Below, piece after piece: positions 16,018 to 23,479 of a stretch of 64,000 nt of DNA. The stretch comes from a virus. The stretch lies in the IMG/VR virus record IMGVR_UViG_3300027754_000047, positions 1 to 64,000 of that record; one strand, 5' to 3'. The position numbers and the translations under genes were made by a program. The notes below the pieces were generated by a model, which saw only the letters and a list, made by a program, of their open reading frames with translations, did no database searches and had not been told where the DNA came from. Each line of letters begins with the position of its first letter. Positions within the stretch are counted from its first letter, which is position 1.

Positions 16018-16391
16018 GGTGTTTCCTCCTTGAAGCAATCCCACATATTATTACCTGCAATAGAATGTTTACTCACTAAAGGACCGTAGTACTTCCTAGT
16101 AGGACAAGACCTCTCCTCACAATACATACGCCGTGCCTCGTCTCGCTCTTTGATGAGTCGGGCAATCTCTAACCGCATTTCATCGTGTGCCTCTAGACTG
16201 TCCTTGAGGTCTTCCTTCAATGCTTTATTATTTAAGCAAACTCCCATGATTCCCATGTGATCTGCCCAAGGCACTCCGCACACTCCGCACTTTGGTGCGG
16301 GGATGGTATCTCCGTGATCGTTGTCCCCTAAGAAGTTAGGGTCATCTGTAAGGTCTTTAGAATTTGGGTCATACTCTGTTGGGTCTAGCAT
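16014..16391 (-). CDS. 125-aa WDCFKEETP-tailed protein with Cys motif
   Basis: ATG at 16389-16391 behind GGAAGGAGCCACA, directly after the stop of the 41-aa membrane gene. An upstream in-frame ATG exists but lies inside that gene. CGVCGVPWADHMGIMGVC near residues 38-55 looks like a small metal-binding knuckle. It is followed by the helix LIKERDEARRMYCEERSC and the tail MWDCFKEETP. Largest member of the paralogous tail family. Confidence 0.7.
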   Translation of the reverse strand: MLDPTEYDPNSKDLTDDPNFLGDNDHGDTIPAPKCGVCGVPWADHMGIMGVCLNNKALKEDLKDSLEAHDEMRLEIARLIKERDEARRMYCEERSCPTRKYYGPLVSKHSIAGNNMWDCFKEETP

Positions 16392-16404
16392 TGTGGCTCC
16401 TTCC

Positions 16405-16530
16405 TCACTTGTCAAACTCGTCATAATCGTCCTCTTCTTTGCAAGCAGGCATAAGTGCGCAGTACAGCCCATAAACGCACGCTGCAAGAGTTACAAGAGA
16501 AAGAATTACGCAAACGATGTCATAAGTCAT
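16405..16530 (-). CDS. 41-aa single-pass membrane peptide
   Basis: Start ATG at 16528-16530 overlaps the stop of the phosphoesterase gene (ATGA) and follows GAAAGAGAGTATTACA. The product is MTYDIVCVILSLVTLAACVY, then a short loop, ending KEEDDYDEFDK. This is one transmembrane segment with an acidic tail. Its stop is followed 1-12 bases later by the GGAAGGAG site of the next gene. Confidence 0.6.
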   Translation of the reverse strand: MTYDIVCVILSLVTLAACVYGLYCALMPACKEEDDYDEFDK

Positions 16531-17084
16531 TGTAATACTCTCTTTCGGATTTCCTCAAGGGAGATTGGCGTGTAGTTGATTCGCTCAACACACACACTGA
16601 AGTACCTTGCATCAGGTTCGATTCCGTCTTCACCGTCTTGGCCATCAACCCTATTGACTACTTCGGCGTGAAGGTGAGCATGGATGTTTGTCATCCAGCA
16701 CTTTCGTTTTCCTCTCCATAGGCTGCCAGGGTGAATAGGAATATGCGATAGAATTTCATTATCGAGTTTATGTGTTGCTCGTACATCCCGAAAGTACTTC
16801 TCGTACTGCGGTAAAGTCAAAGTATCGTGATTGCCTTTGATAAGCACCTTGCTGCCATTAAGTGAGTGTAGAATTTTAAGATGATCTTTGTGGAATGCCA
16901 CATCACCCAGAACATAAACCTTATCCCCCTTCCGGACAGTATTGTTCCAACGCTCCACCATCGCCTCGTCGCCTTCTTTGGCGTTGGTAAATTCATGCCG
17001 CACTCTTACGCCATTACTCCTAATGAACTTGTAGGCGTTCTCATGCCCAAAATGCGTGCAACCTATTAGAAAGGTGGTGCTCAT
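16527..17084 (-). CDS. Metallophosphoesterase (185 aa)
   Basis: Calcineurin-like two-metal phosphoesterase signatures are in order: CTHFGH (His11, His14), VLGDVAFH (Asp61), KGNHD (84-88) and the C-terminal NIHAHLH. The size and pattern match small bacterial and phage phosphohydrolases acting on phosphodiesters or phosphomonoesters; the substrate is unknown. It differs from the second such enzyme at 46.5 kb. It overlaps its neighbours by ATGA at both ends. Confidence 0.85.
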   Translation of the reverse strand: MSTTFLIGCTHFGHENAYKFIRSNGVRVRHEFTNAKEGDEAMVERWNNTVRKGDKVYVLGDVAFHKDHLKILHSLNGSKVLIKGNHDTLTLPQYEKYFRDVRATHKLDNEILSHIPIHPGSLWRGKRKCWMTNIHAHLHAEVVNRVDGQDGEDGIEPDARYFSVCVERINYTPISLEEIRKRVLQ

Positions 17085-17287
17085 TTTATCTTCTTTTTTT
17101 CGTTTGAATTAAGAGCATGGTACGCATTGCATAGGCGGGAACTGCATTGATCTACACCATTCACCATATTATGTAGTTTTCTACTAGTTTCTTGTTCCTG
17201 CTGCCACAGAATAAAGAAGTCTAATAATACTTTTTTATGTTTGGCTCGCGCCTCTTCATAGGCGATCATTTTCTTTGATTTACTCAT
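17081..17287 (-). CDS. Small basic helical protein (68 aa)
   Basis: Start MSKSKKMIAYEEARAKHKKV at 17285-17287 with AGGAAAAACACA upstream, overlapping the 3' end of the gene before it. Lys-rich N- and C-termini (NSNEKKKIK). No domain recognised. Confidence 0.6.
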   Translation of the reverse strand: MSKSKKMIAYEEARAKHKKVLLDFFILWQQEQETSRKLHNMVNGVDQCSSRLCNAYHALNSNEKKKIK

Positions 17288-17438
17288 TGTGTTTTTCCTG
17301 GGCTTCAATTACTTCGTTTTGACATTGTTGCGCTGACGCAGTAAGTCTCTTAAATGTAAGAAGGTCTGCCTGGGAGAATCCAGCGACGTAGGTTGTAGCT
17401 ACAATTATTGATATAGTTGTCAGCAGCAGAGTGTTCAT
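17280..17438 (-). CDS. Small membrane-anchored or exported peptide (52 aa)
   Basis: ATG at 17436-17438 overlaps the previous stop (ATGA). The hydrophobic N-terminus MNTLLLTTISIIVATTYVAG is a signal-anchor or signal peptide, followed by a helical, charged tail (QNEVIEAQEKHNE). The last codons contain the AGGAAAAACACAATG start region of the next gene. Confidence 0.6.
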   Translation of the reverse strand: MNTLLLTTISIIVATTYVAGFSQADLLTFKRLTASAQQCQNEVIEAQEKHNE

Positions 17439-17632
17439 AGTTGGCCTAACACGTAAAGGAACAATAAATTGTAGAGGACCAGCAGCCCAATGGAGGTCCA
17501 CTTTAGTCCTTGCTTCCACCTTATTACAGGTTGATACTGCATCAAACATAATACAGCTAAAGCGCTAGGCACTAGCACTAGGGGTAACAAGACGTTTAGC
17601 ATAGGTGTTACTAAGAGGTCAGTAAGGTTCAA
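17435..17632 (-). CDS. Small membrane protein (65 aa), probable TTG start
   Basis: Two hydrophobic segments (LNVLLPLVLVPSALAVLCLM and SIGLLVLYNLLFLYVLGQL) indicate two membrane passes. I place the start at a TTG (17630-17632) that overlaps the upstream TGA and is preceded by GGAG at a suitable distance. The alternative ATG at 17600-17602 has no Shine-Dalgarno sequence. Possible holin-like topology, but nothing diagnostic. Confidence 0.6.
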   Translation of the reverse strand: MNLTDLLVTPMLNVLLPLVLVPSALAVLCLMQYQPVIRWKQGLKWTSIGLLVLYNLLFLYVLGQL

Positions 17633-18045
17633 GTAAGGGCTCCACAAGGTATGGCGGTTCTAGAATCTGTTTCGGCTTCTTTTGCTGCGGTTATCTGTTT
17701 GATTTGCTTAGTGAACGCTTTTCCACCTCGCATCATCCAGGGCTCAATGGGTAAGTTCTTTAACCATTGTTCTGCTGTAGGCACAAAGCCCATATCTTCG
17801 AGTACGTGGTACTCTCCTATTGTTCTTACGGGCACTTTAACTCCGTCGGACTTACGCGTCAACGTAGTACCAAACACTTGTTCCAGTAGAAAGATTCCAA
17901 AGCTGGAATGTAAGATGGCTCGGTGGCGAACATCAGGCAAATGAGCCTTAGTCTGGTCAAACCAATCGTGTAAATGTTGGTAATCATCAGCGCAACCTCC
18001 AAAACGTTGGGCACTAGATAATGCATGATGATAAGGGTGGGCCAT
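17629..18045 (-). CDS. DUF6915-like protein (138 aa)
   Basis: The sequence MAHPYHHALSSAQRFGG, then HDWFDQTKAH, RHRAILHSSFGIFLLEQVFG, VPVRTIGEYHVLEDMG and PTAEQWLKNLPIEPWMMRG follows the DUF6915 family, found in phages and bacteria. Several conserved His residues and an Arg-His pair suggest a metal-dependent or nucleic-acid-related role, but none has been established. It overlaps its upstream neighbour by one base. Confidence 0.8.
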   Translation of the reverse strand: MAHPYHHALSSAQRFGGCADDYQHLHDWFDQTKAHLPDVRHRAILHSSFGIFLLEQVFGTTLTRKSDGVKVPVRTIGEYHVLEDMGFVPTAEQWLKNLPIEPWMMRGGKAFTKQIKQITAAKEAETDSRTAIPCGALT

Positions 18046-18683
18046 TAAGTTTCTTCCTCTGGTTCCTGTGAGTTGCTGTAGTGGTGGGTGGTCAACAACA
18101 CATTATTTAGGGTTCCTGCTTCAGGGCCTAACAATGTAACGCTAAACAAATTATCGTATATATCTCCATCTCCCGCTCCTCCATCCGAGTTAAGCTCGTT
18201 GTAGAAGATCGTTGGGTCCAGATTATACTTATCAAAAATTGCTTGGCATTCTTCTTCAGTAGCCACTGTTAAAGTATTCGGCTTATCGTAGCCTGCTCTG
18301 AGGACCTTAACCTCCGTATTCTCTAAGTCGCAATTGTCGGTGCCGGACGAATAATAGCTTACTATTCGCCCTACCCCGTGCGCCATGCAGGCAATGCCTG
18401 TAAACAATAGATCCGCGTTAAGTTCAGCTCCGCGCAACATTCCCGTTAGTTCCAATAAAGCTGTAAATTCTTCATTGGAAAACTTGTTCTCAGAGTCATC
18501 CCCGCAAGGTAAGAATTGACTTAGCCTTGGGTCAGTTTTTATTAAGGTTGCCCTTAGCGTACTAAAATCAGAAAACCCTTCGTTAGAGACTCCAACCATG
18601 TTAATGTAAGCTGCAATGGCAGTTATTCCTTTTTGAGAATAACAATAGGCTGCCCAGCCTGGATGAAAAGATACTGCGGTCAT
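18045..18683 (-). CDS. Hypothetical protein (212 aa)
   Basis: No family recognised. A mixed alpha/beta acidic protein beginning MTAVSFHPGWAAYCYSQKGI and ending NSQEPEEET. Its ATG overlaps the end of the DNA ligase gene, so it is translationally coupled to it; a role in replication or repair is possible only by association. Confidence 0.65.
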   Translation of the reverse strand: MTAVSFHPGWAAYCYSQKGITAIAAYINMVGVSNEGFSDFSTLRATLIKTDPRLSQFLPCGDDSENKFSNEEFTALLELTGMLRGAELNADLLFTGIACMAHGVGRIVSYYSSGTDNCDLENTEVKVLRAGYDKPNTLTVATEEECQAIFDKYNLDPTIFYNELNSDGGAGDGDIYDNLFSVTLLGPEAGTLNNVLLTTHHYSNSQEPEEET

Positions 18684-19789
18684 TCGTAATTCCTCAAAGT
18701 TACTCCAATTGGGAACCGTGGCACATTTCCATTAGTTAACCCCTGATACCTGACTGTTAGTAGTTTGCCAATAACAGTCTTAGGTGCCTTAAGGTAAGGC
18801 TTTAGTTTATCTAGTTCTCCCTCCATTTTACAAGAGAACTCCGCCCCGTTCTTAGTGACGCAGCGAAAGATAGCGCATTCCGCCATCTTGCCTCTGCCTG
18901 CTTCAACTCCAATGACGTCGAACTCAGCGTCATCAAACTCTTTAATCTTCTGCAGATTGTAAGAACGTTTATTCTCATACAGTGGAGCGGCATTCCGAAT
19001 CATTGCGCCTTCGTACCCGGCCTTACGGCACTTGGCGAAGTATTCAGTAACCCCCTCCTCATCCATAAGTATCGTGGCCACCAATACCAATGTTTTATTT
19101 GGCTTTAGCCTATCTCTTAGTTCCATGCGTTGTTTAAACCCATAGAACCCTACAGCCACATCATAGATGTGGTACTGCACTACCTCGTTACCTGCCTTGG
19201 GTTCCGTAGGCCTAACCAAACTAACGATTTCCTCAAACTTATCTTTGTAGGAGTGGTTGTACAGTTCTCCGTCAAAGTTAATGTCTTCTCGGCCAGCCCA
19301 TTGCCGTTCCAGCTCTGCAACTATGTGAGGCAAGCTAGTAATCTGCTTACGGGTTCGGGTCCACAAAGTACAAACTCCGGCCTGCAACATTGCAATGCAC
19401 CTAATGCCGTCAAGCTTAGGCTGAACGTATGCAGGGTAGGTGATCTTAGCTGAGTGCTCACTAAACTTGTGAGCCAGCATAGGCTCTAGGCCTCCCGTGA
19501 TGCAAGCATCTACCTTGCCTGCCTTGGTAGCCGCTTGAGTTTTGGTGTAGCCCTTTTTAAGCTTCTTTTCCCACTGAGCTTGGGCTTCTAATGCTGCTTG
19601 CTGACTAGCCGTTGTAGCGTTCTTCTTGCCTAAGTTCTTGCCCTCAGCAACAACATCAGTGGTTGCTTGGATCTTGCCGCCGACTTTGCCGTATTTTTTA
19701 TGTATAACGTTGTCGGCTGTTGATATGGTCCACTGCTGAACTGAGCCATCTTCATTCTTAGAATATAGGGTAGGTAGGACAGTAGTCAT
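18680..19789 (-). CDS. ATP-dependent DNA ligase with N-terminal WGR-like domain (369 aa)
   Basis: Seals nicks in duplex DNA through a ligase-adenylate intermediate. The nucleotidyltransferase motifs are in order: motif I PKLDGIR with the adenylated Lys125, motif III FDGELYNH with Glu175, motif IV EGAMIR (260-265) and motif V LQKIKEF (Lys281/Lys283). A C-terminal OB-fold follows. Residues 1-60 (QQWTISTADNVIHKKYGKVG) look like a WGR domain fused in front, as in several phage and bacterial ligases. The linker 60-95 is Ala/Lys/Thr-rich. Start is well supported by GAGGTGGTAACCAT-ATG. Confidence 0.92.
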   Translation of the reverse strand: MTTVLPTLYSKNEDGSVQQWTISTADNVIHKKYGKVGGKIQATTDVVAEGKNLGKKNATTASQQAALEAQAQWEKKLKKGYTKTQAATKAGKVDACITGGLEPMLAHKFSEHSAKITYPAYVQPKLDGIRCIAMLQAGVCTLWTRTRKQITSLPHIVAELERQWAGREDINFDGELYNHSYKDKFEEIVSLVRPTEPKAGNEVVQYHIYDVAVGFYGFKQRMELRDRLKPNKTLVLVATILMDEEGVTEYFAKCRKAGYEGAMIRNAAPLYENKRSYNLQKIKEFDDAEFDVIGVEAGRGKMAECAIFRCVTKNGAEFSCKMEGELDKLKPYLKAPKTVIGKLLTVRYQGLTNGNVPRFPIGVTLRNYE

Positions 19790-20001
19790 ATGGTTACCAC
19801 CTCAAATGTCGTCCAGCCGCCGCGCCGCCGTCGAATCTTCTTAGCTTCCATTTCCCCCTTTACCATTGCCAATGTCCTATATTTGTAAGGGCCAATTGTT
19901 ACATATGGCTGTGACTGCGCTTCGACAGTGAAGCGGTGGTAAATGGTAGTAATGTATCGATTAACTTCATGAATTTCTTTTTTTGTTTTCATTACGGTCA
20001 T
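19786..20001 (-). CDS. Hypothetical basic protein (71 aa)
   Basis: Short protein with TKKEIHEVNRYITTIYHRFT and a basic cluster KKIRRRRGGW. It ends by overlapping the ligase start (ATGA), so it is coupled to the ligase. An in-frame ATG at codon 4 (MKTKK) is an alternative start; neither has a clear Shine-Dalgarno sequence. Confidence 0.55.
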   Translation of the reverse strand: MTVMKTKKEIHEVNRYITTIYHRFTVEAQSQPYVTIGPYKYRTLAMVKGEMEAKKIRRRRGGWTTFEVVTI

Positions 20002-20057
20002 TACATGTTAGGATCTGCACTCCTAGTGAGGCCAGATCGTGTTACTTTTTGAAAAAC

Positions 20058-20096
20058 TACCCCGCTAGTTAGAGTACGCTTCTAACTAGCGGGGTA
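20058..20096 (-). terminator. Strong hairpin terminator
   Basis: TACCCCGCTAGTTAGA and its exact complement are separated by a seven-base loop. On the minus strand the stem is followed by GTTTTTC. It terminates the transcript of the 79-aa membrane gene (20122-20361). The 19786-20001 gene therefore probably needs its own promoter in the 60 bp between. Confidence 0.85.
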
Positions 20097-20121
20097 AATC
20101 GGAGGTAATAGCTGTGATCGG

Positions 20122-20361
20122 TTACCGTCGAGTAGAAGCCTTACAGCAGGCTTCCTTATCTTCTATAGCTTTCAATTCCGCTTCAAACTCAGCCAGGCTT
20201 GCGCTCATCTTTTCGAATTCACTCCAGACGTCTCGCATTTGGTGGCTGTCAATCAACTCTGCGAGTTGCTTTTTTGTATTCCAGTACATTACGGTCACTA
20301 CCGCAAAACCAGTAAGAGCCAAGAAAAATCCAACCAACGCGTAATTCAAGTCAAAATACAT
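20122..20361 (-). CDS. Single-pass membrane protein with coiled-coil tail (79 aa)
   Basis: Start ATG at 20359-20361 behind AAGGAGTAAC. One transmembrane segment (YALVGFFLALTGFAVVTVMY) is followed by a heptad helix (MSASLAEFEAELKAIEDKE) and a Cys pair near the C-terminus. No family recognised. The layout resembles small phage envelope or lysis-accessory proteins. Confidence 0.7.
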   Translation of the reverse strand: MYFDLNYALVGFFLALTGFAVVTVMYWNTKKQLAELIDSHQMRDVWSEFEKMSASLAEFEAELKAIEDKEACCKASTRR

Positions 20362-20505
20362 GTTACTCCTTAAGTAAAATACCAACGAAAGTCAGTCAAC
20401 CAAAACGATTGTAATTAGCTTAGCGAGGCTTCATCACCTAAATTCCTTGATTTCAATTCGGTCGAAGTGTTTGTCAGAATACTAACGCTAGAAAGAGTTG
20501 AAGTG

Positions 20506-21057
20506 TCATCGGTGGTGTCTGAGGTCGTCATACATCTTCAGCAGATCGTCATACTTCTTCTTGAGAGCATCACGGCCGTCCTTGATTCGGACTCCCTTGG
20601 CGAACTCATCGTAGTTCTCATCAAGGACGAAACGAATGGTCTTGACTTTGAGTTCCTTGCTGGCGAGTTCTTGTTGCCCTTGAATCAAGTCGAGAACGCC
20701 CTTCTTGTCCATTGTGGTTGAATCATCCCATTGACTGACCAGTGCTTTGACTTCCTTGAGTGTCTTGGCATCAATCAAAACTTGACGCAGAAGGTCGGAA
20801 TACTCATTCACTTGGTCTTTGCTGATTGGAGTGCGAATGAACTTCGGCGCTTTGGTATCGGTATCTGGATTGCCGCTTCCATCGGCGGAGAATCCTCCGT
20901 CGGCGCCAGCGCCTCCAAGTAGCCCACCAGGACGATTGACTTGAGTATCGCCAGATGGTGCGCGGCGACCACCAAGTCCCTCACCAGGTGGTGTGGGTGT
21001 GGCGAATGCGAGTGCCGAAGTTGCGACCAGAGCTGTTGCGATAAGTGTCTTAATCAT
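20506..21057 (-). CDS. Secreted protein with signal peptide (183 aa)
   Basis: Start context CAAGGAAATACACA-ATG. Residues 1-19 (MIKTLIATALVATSALAFA) form a classical cleavable signal peptide. A Gly/Pro-rich linker (about residues 20-70) follows, then a charged helical domain ending YDDLLKMYDDLRHHR. Export of a phage protein points to the periplasm or envelope: lysis, exclusion or virion egress. Codon use differs from the neighbours (GC-rich third positions), suggesting acquisition. Confidence 0.7.
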   Translation of the reverse strand: MIKTLIATALVATSALAFATPTPPGEGLGGRRAPSGDTQVNRPGGLLGGAGADGGFSADGSGNPDTDTKAPKFIRTPISKDQVNEYSDLLRQVLIDAKTLKEVKALVSQWDDSTTMDKKGVLDLIQGQQELASKELKVKTIRFVLDENYDEFAKGVRIKDGRDALKKKYDDLLKMYDDLRHHR

Positions 21058-21106
21058 TGTGTATTTCCTTGTTCAATGTATTGCTTGCAGTATTCGTGAA
21101 ATGCTT

Positions 21107-21301
21107 CTAAGGCTTCCTTGCTTGCATCGCTTCCTTTAGCTCCGGGGAAAGCATATGGGAGGCTGTTCGGTATCCTTTGAATTCTGTTTGAAGTCCAGAA
21201 TTAGCCTGGATTACTAACTCCTTAGCCAACGTCGTTACTTTCAATAACTCGGCCTTAAGTTCTGCAATCTCTTTCTTTAACTCTGCAATTTCTTCAGTCA
21301 T
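21107..21301 (-). CDS. Small coiled-coil protein (64 aa), possible frameshifted C-terminus
   Basis: Start ATG overlaps the previous stop. Residues 1-25 are a perfect heptad helix (EIAELKKEIAELKAELLKV). The frame stops at 21107. An alternative frame stays open from about 21190 to a TGA at 21055-21057 that overlaps the next ATG, and would encode LPYAFPGAKGSDASKEALEA followed by FHEYCKQYIEQGNTQ. That tail fits the local ATGA-coupling habit, so a frameshift event or an indel is possible. Confidence 0.6.
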   Translation of the reverse strand: MTEEIAELKKEIAELKAELLKVTTLAKELVIQANSGLQTEFKGYRTASHMLSPELKEAMQARKP

Positions 21302-21636
21302 GGCTGCGCCCCTGTAAGAGGTGTTTCTGGGGTGTCAGGGGTTTCGGGCAGTTGGTACAAGCCCGTAAGAATTGCAGTCATCACAATCTTTCCTACCCCT
21401 CGAGCCCACTCTCGGTCTTGCTCTTTGCTGGCTTCTGAAAGCTCAGCATAAGGCACCAACAATCCAGCCCAACGATCTTTGCGAGCCTGGCTTATACCAG
21501 GTTCGCTCAATAGTAAAGCCTTTGCCCATTCCATCCACTGAACGTGTTCAAACTCAGCCAAGGCTTCCAAGATCCTCGGATCAATAAAAGGCTTGAGTGT
21601 ATGTTGCTCGGTTGTTTCAATTTCAACTGTTTCCAA
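21298..21636 (-). CDS. Conserved phage protein, RyR-like small domain (112 aa)
   Basis: The segment ALAEFEHVQWMEWAKALL, then RKDRWAGLLVPYAELSEASK and EQDREWARGVGKI matches a small domain common in siphophages and bacteria (conserved H-x-x-W, a W, VPY-x-x-L and EQDREWA) that resembles RyR-type domains. The C-terminus is Pro/Thr-rich. Biochemical role unknown. Coupled by ATGA overlap to the next gene. Confidence 0.65.
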   Translation of the reverse strand: METVEIETTEQHTLKPFIDPRILEALAEFEHVQWMEWAKALLLSEPGISQARKDRWAGLLVPYAELSEASKEQDREWARGVGKIVMTAILTGLYQLPETPDTPETPLTGAQP

Positions 21637-21638
21637 TG

Positions 21639-22220
21639 TTAATCCTTTTGTTCCAATTCAACTTTGTCGACGGAAGCCACAGCTTTGAGCACCAACTTTA
21701 TTGCGTGCTCAAAGTTTCCAAGTTCTGTTTCGGCGTTAGCCACTCTCAGCGTTAACGTAAAGTCTCGGCGTTTTTGCAAGTCTTTAATTAGACTACCAAG
21801 CATTTCTGCTGCATCGATTGCAGCTAAGGTAGACTCCTTATCGTAAGGGGTTGCAGGTGGCGAGTAACGAGCAATAACTTGCTCAATTTTTATGTCTTTG
21901 AGCTGTAAAGCCAACTGAGTTAGTTGAGCTCTAACGTAGTCCTCGTTTTTTGGTTTGGCTTTATCGCAAAAATGGCCACAGTCAAAGCCAAGGGCCCACT
22001 CAGTTGCCATCCCTCCTAAGCTTTTTGCTGAAGCTGAATAGGTTACCCCTCCGTGTACCTCAACCCCTACCACATCTTGATAAGGAACCCCATTTAATGG
22101 ATGCCCAGCAGGTAACAATACATACCCGCACAAGTGCCCTGCCCAGGGATTTCTCACCATTACGCAAGGATACCCAGTATCTTTGTCTATCCAGGTTATA
22201 TCTGTCGTTGCGCCTGTCAT
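21639..22220 (-). CDS. Conserved phage hypothetical protein (193 aa)
   Basis: ATG at 22218-22220 with AAAAGGAAAACT upstream. The first 100 residues contain WAGHLCGYVLLPAGHPL, VEVHGGVTYSAS and ALGFDCGHFCDKAKP, a pattern of conserved His/Cys/Asp residues recurrent in phage proteins of unknown function. The C-terminal half is a helical coiled coil with no recognisable motif. Confidence 0.65.
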   Translation of the reverse strand: MTGATTDITWIDKDTGYPCVMVRNPWAGHLCGYVLLPAGHPLNGVPYQDVVGVEVHGGVTYSASAKSLGGMATEWALGFDCGHFCDKAKPKNEDYVRAQLTQLALQLKDIKIEQVIARYSPPATPYDKESTLAAIDAAEMLGSLIKDLQKRRDFTLTLRVANAETELGNFEHAIKLVLKAVASVDKVELEQKD

Positions 22221-22302
22221 AGTTTTCCTTTTCTTGTTTTTATTTAGTACGAATGCCCAGGGGGGGACTTGAACCCCCATGCCGTTGAAGGCTGCGGATT
22301 TT

Positions 22303-23057
22303 CTTACTACTCCGGAATTTCTCCGGCCCTTTCGGTTGTAGTCTGGACTATATCTTCCCCTTCAACTAAATGGTCAGGGGTATCGTGCATAGTCTCTGAA
22401 CCTTCCACTTGCAACGTTTTCTCGTTGCTTAGCGGCTCGGCTGCTGATTGGCCAATTTCCCATATTTTTATAACTTTCACGGTCGCTGTTTCCAGCCACG
22501 TTGTAGTCATGGGAACTATAAGGCTATTCCAGCAATTCTCGATATTCTCAATCTTTGATTTCTCAAAGATGACTCTTTGACAATTCAAGAACCAATGGAG
22601 TCGGCCGTGCATCTTCCTGGTAATTACCAAGAGATTAGTTGAATCATTATTCTTAGGATTGGCGTCCATATGATGGACTACTTCATGGGTTTGAAGTTTT
22701 CTACCTAGAATAGATTCCGCTATTGCACGGTGCTTCCAAAGCTGGCCGGTTGCTTTAAACGATTCAGGATCGTACTCATACTGGTTTGTATGAACTCCTT
22801 TATCGCATAAAAGACTTCTACAAGCTTTGCAGAATAGAGCGGATCCTCTAGCCGCAGAGAAAACACAACTACATGCTTTACAAGACAAGGTATAGGAATA
22901 CCTGCCTTGAGTTTCAAAGCGCTGTTTAGCTGATTCTCTTTTGGTTAGTAAGTAACACATTCTGCAAAGCTTTCGACCGACTTGTCTTGGACTGTCACAT
23001 TTAGAACATATTAACATGGCGTTTAGTATAACGCGTCTGCCAGTAAGTTCAAAATCA
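22303..23057 (-). other. Group I self-splicing intron with HNH ORF (755 nt)
   Basis: The intron begins after U34 and ends in G immediately before exon 2, the group I omega-G rule. The 3' part has diagnostic core elements: AATCAGCAGCCGAGCC (P/Q region, P4-P5), GGTTCAGAGACTATG (R, P7 5' strand) and GAAGATATAGTCC (S, P7 3' strand). These are typical of phage-type group I introns. The ORF for the endonuclease runs through this core almost to the 3' splice site. I could not place the P1 guide with confidence. Confidence 0.88.
22307..23017 (-). CDS. Intron-encoded HNH homing endonuclease (about 236 aa)
   Basis: The start is taken as the ATG at 23015-23017 (MLICSKCDSPRQVGRKLCRM); the frame is open further upstream, but only into the tRNA exon. 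Two N-terminal zinc knuckles (CSKC..CRMC and CKAC..CKAC) lead to the HNH core HEVVHHMDANPKNNDSTNLL followed by MHGRLH. Such enzymes cut intronless alleles to spread the intron. The last 80 residues are encoded by the ribozyme core, so either the tail is dispensable or core and protein sequence have co-evolved. Confidence 0.88.
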   Translation of the reverse strand: MLICSKCDSPRQVGRKLCRMCYLLTKRESAKQRFETQGRYSYTLSCKACSCVFSAARGSALFCKACRSLLCDKGVHTNQYEYDPESFKATGQLWKHRAIAESILGRKLQTHEVVHHMDANPKNNDSTNLLVITRKMHGRLHWFLNCQRVIFEKSKIENIENCWNSLIVPMTTTWLETATVKVIKIWEIGQSAAEPLSNEKTLQVEGSETMHDTPDHLVEGEDIVQTTTERAGEIPE

Positions 23058-23140
23058 AAGTCCGCTGCGTCTGCCAATTTCGCCACCTGGGCCTAACTAG
23101 CTAGCACATAGTACTGCTAGTAGATTGAATTAGCAAGTAC

Positions 23141-23479
23141 CTACTGCTTAGTTTCATTTGCGGCCATGTACAGCAACAAACACTCCTCAAACGCGTGTAT
23201 CGTTGGTGCGAGTCCATCCACGTCGTTTTGGTACCCCTCATCTATGGGTATTCTGTCTGCTGCTTCCTTGTACCGGTCCCATGCGTTTACCAGCTCAGTG
23301 ATAGACTCATTTGTCACCAGCCTAGAATCTGCTGTATTAAATATGACCTGCTCAATGGGAGCTAAGCAGCTTATTAAGTATGTTTGTCTTTTTGCCAGCA
23401 GTTTTGTTGCCAGGTCCAAGATAGCGTATGAATTGCATAACTGGCAGTACGCCAATTCGCAAACTATCGAGTCACCCAT
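23141..23479 (-). CDS. Hypothetical protein (112 aa)
   Basis: Start ATG at 23477-23479 (MGDSIVCELAYCQLCNSYAI) with AGAAAGGGCAAAA upstream, overlapping the previous stop. Helical, Cys-containing, ending MAANETKQ. No domain recognised. It is the last gene before the tRNA-Leu, 48 bp away and without a terminator between, so the tRNA is probably co-transcribed. Confidence 0.6.
   Translation of the reverse strand: MGDSIVCELAYCQLCNSYAILDLATKLLAKRQTYLISCLAPIEQVIFNTADSRLVTNESITELVNAWDRYKEAADRIPIDEGYQNDVDGLAPTIHAFEECLLLYMAANETKQ

Larger units (their letters stand above)
22254..23092 (-). tRNA. tRNA-Leu(UAA), interrupted by a group I intron
   Basis: Exon 1 is 23058-23092 (GCCCAGG acceptor strand, D arm, anticodon 5' stem GCGGA, loop bases CTT). 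Exon 2 is 22254-22302 (AAAA, TCCGC, long variable arm, GGGGG-TTCAAGT-CCCCC T arm, acceptor CCTGGGC, discriminator A). Joined, the anticodon loop is CTTAAAA with anticodon UAA. The acceptor pairs perfectly over 7 bp. The long variable arm is typical of class II leucine tRNAs. No CCA is encoded. The intron falls between the wobble base U34 and A35. Confidence 0.93.

Noticed and set aside
22307-23092. HNH protein starting in the tRNA exon (MAKLADAADFDF...)
   Set aside because: That frame reads through tRNA exon 1, which is removed from the intron; the ATG at 23015-23017 is the first credible start within the intron.
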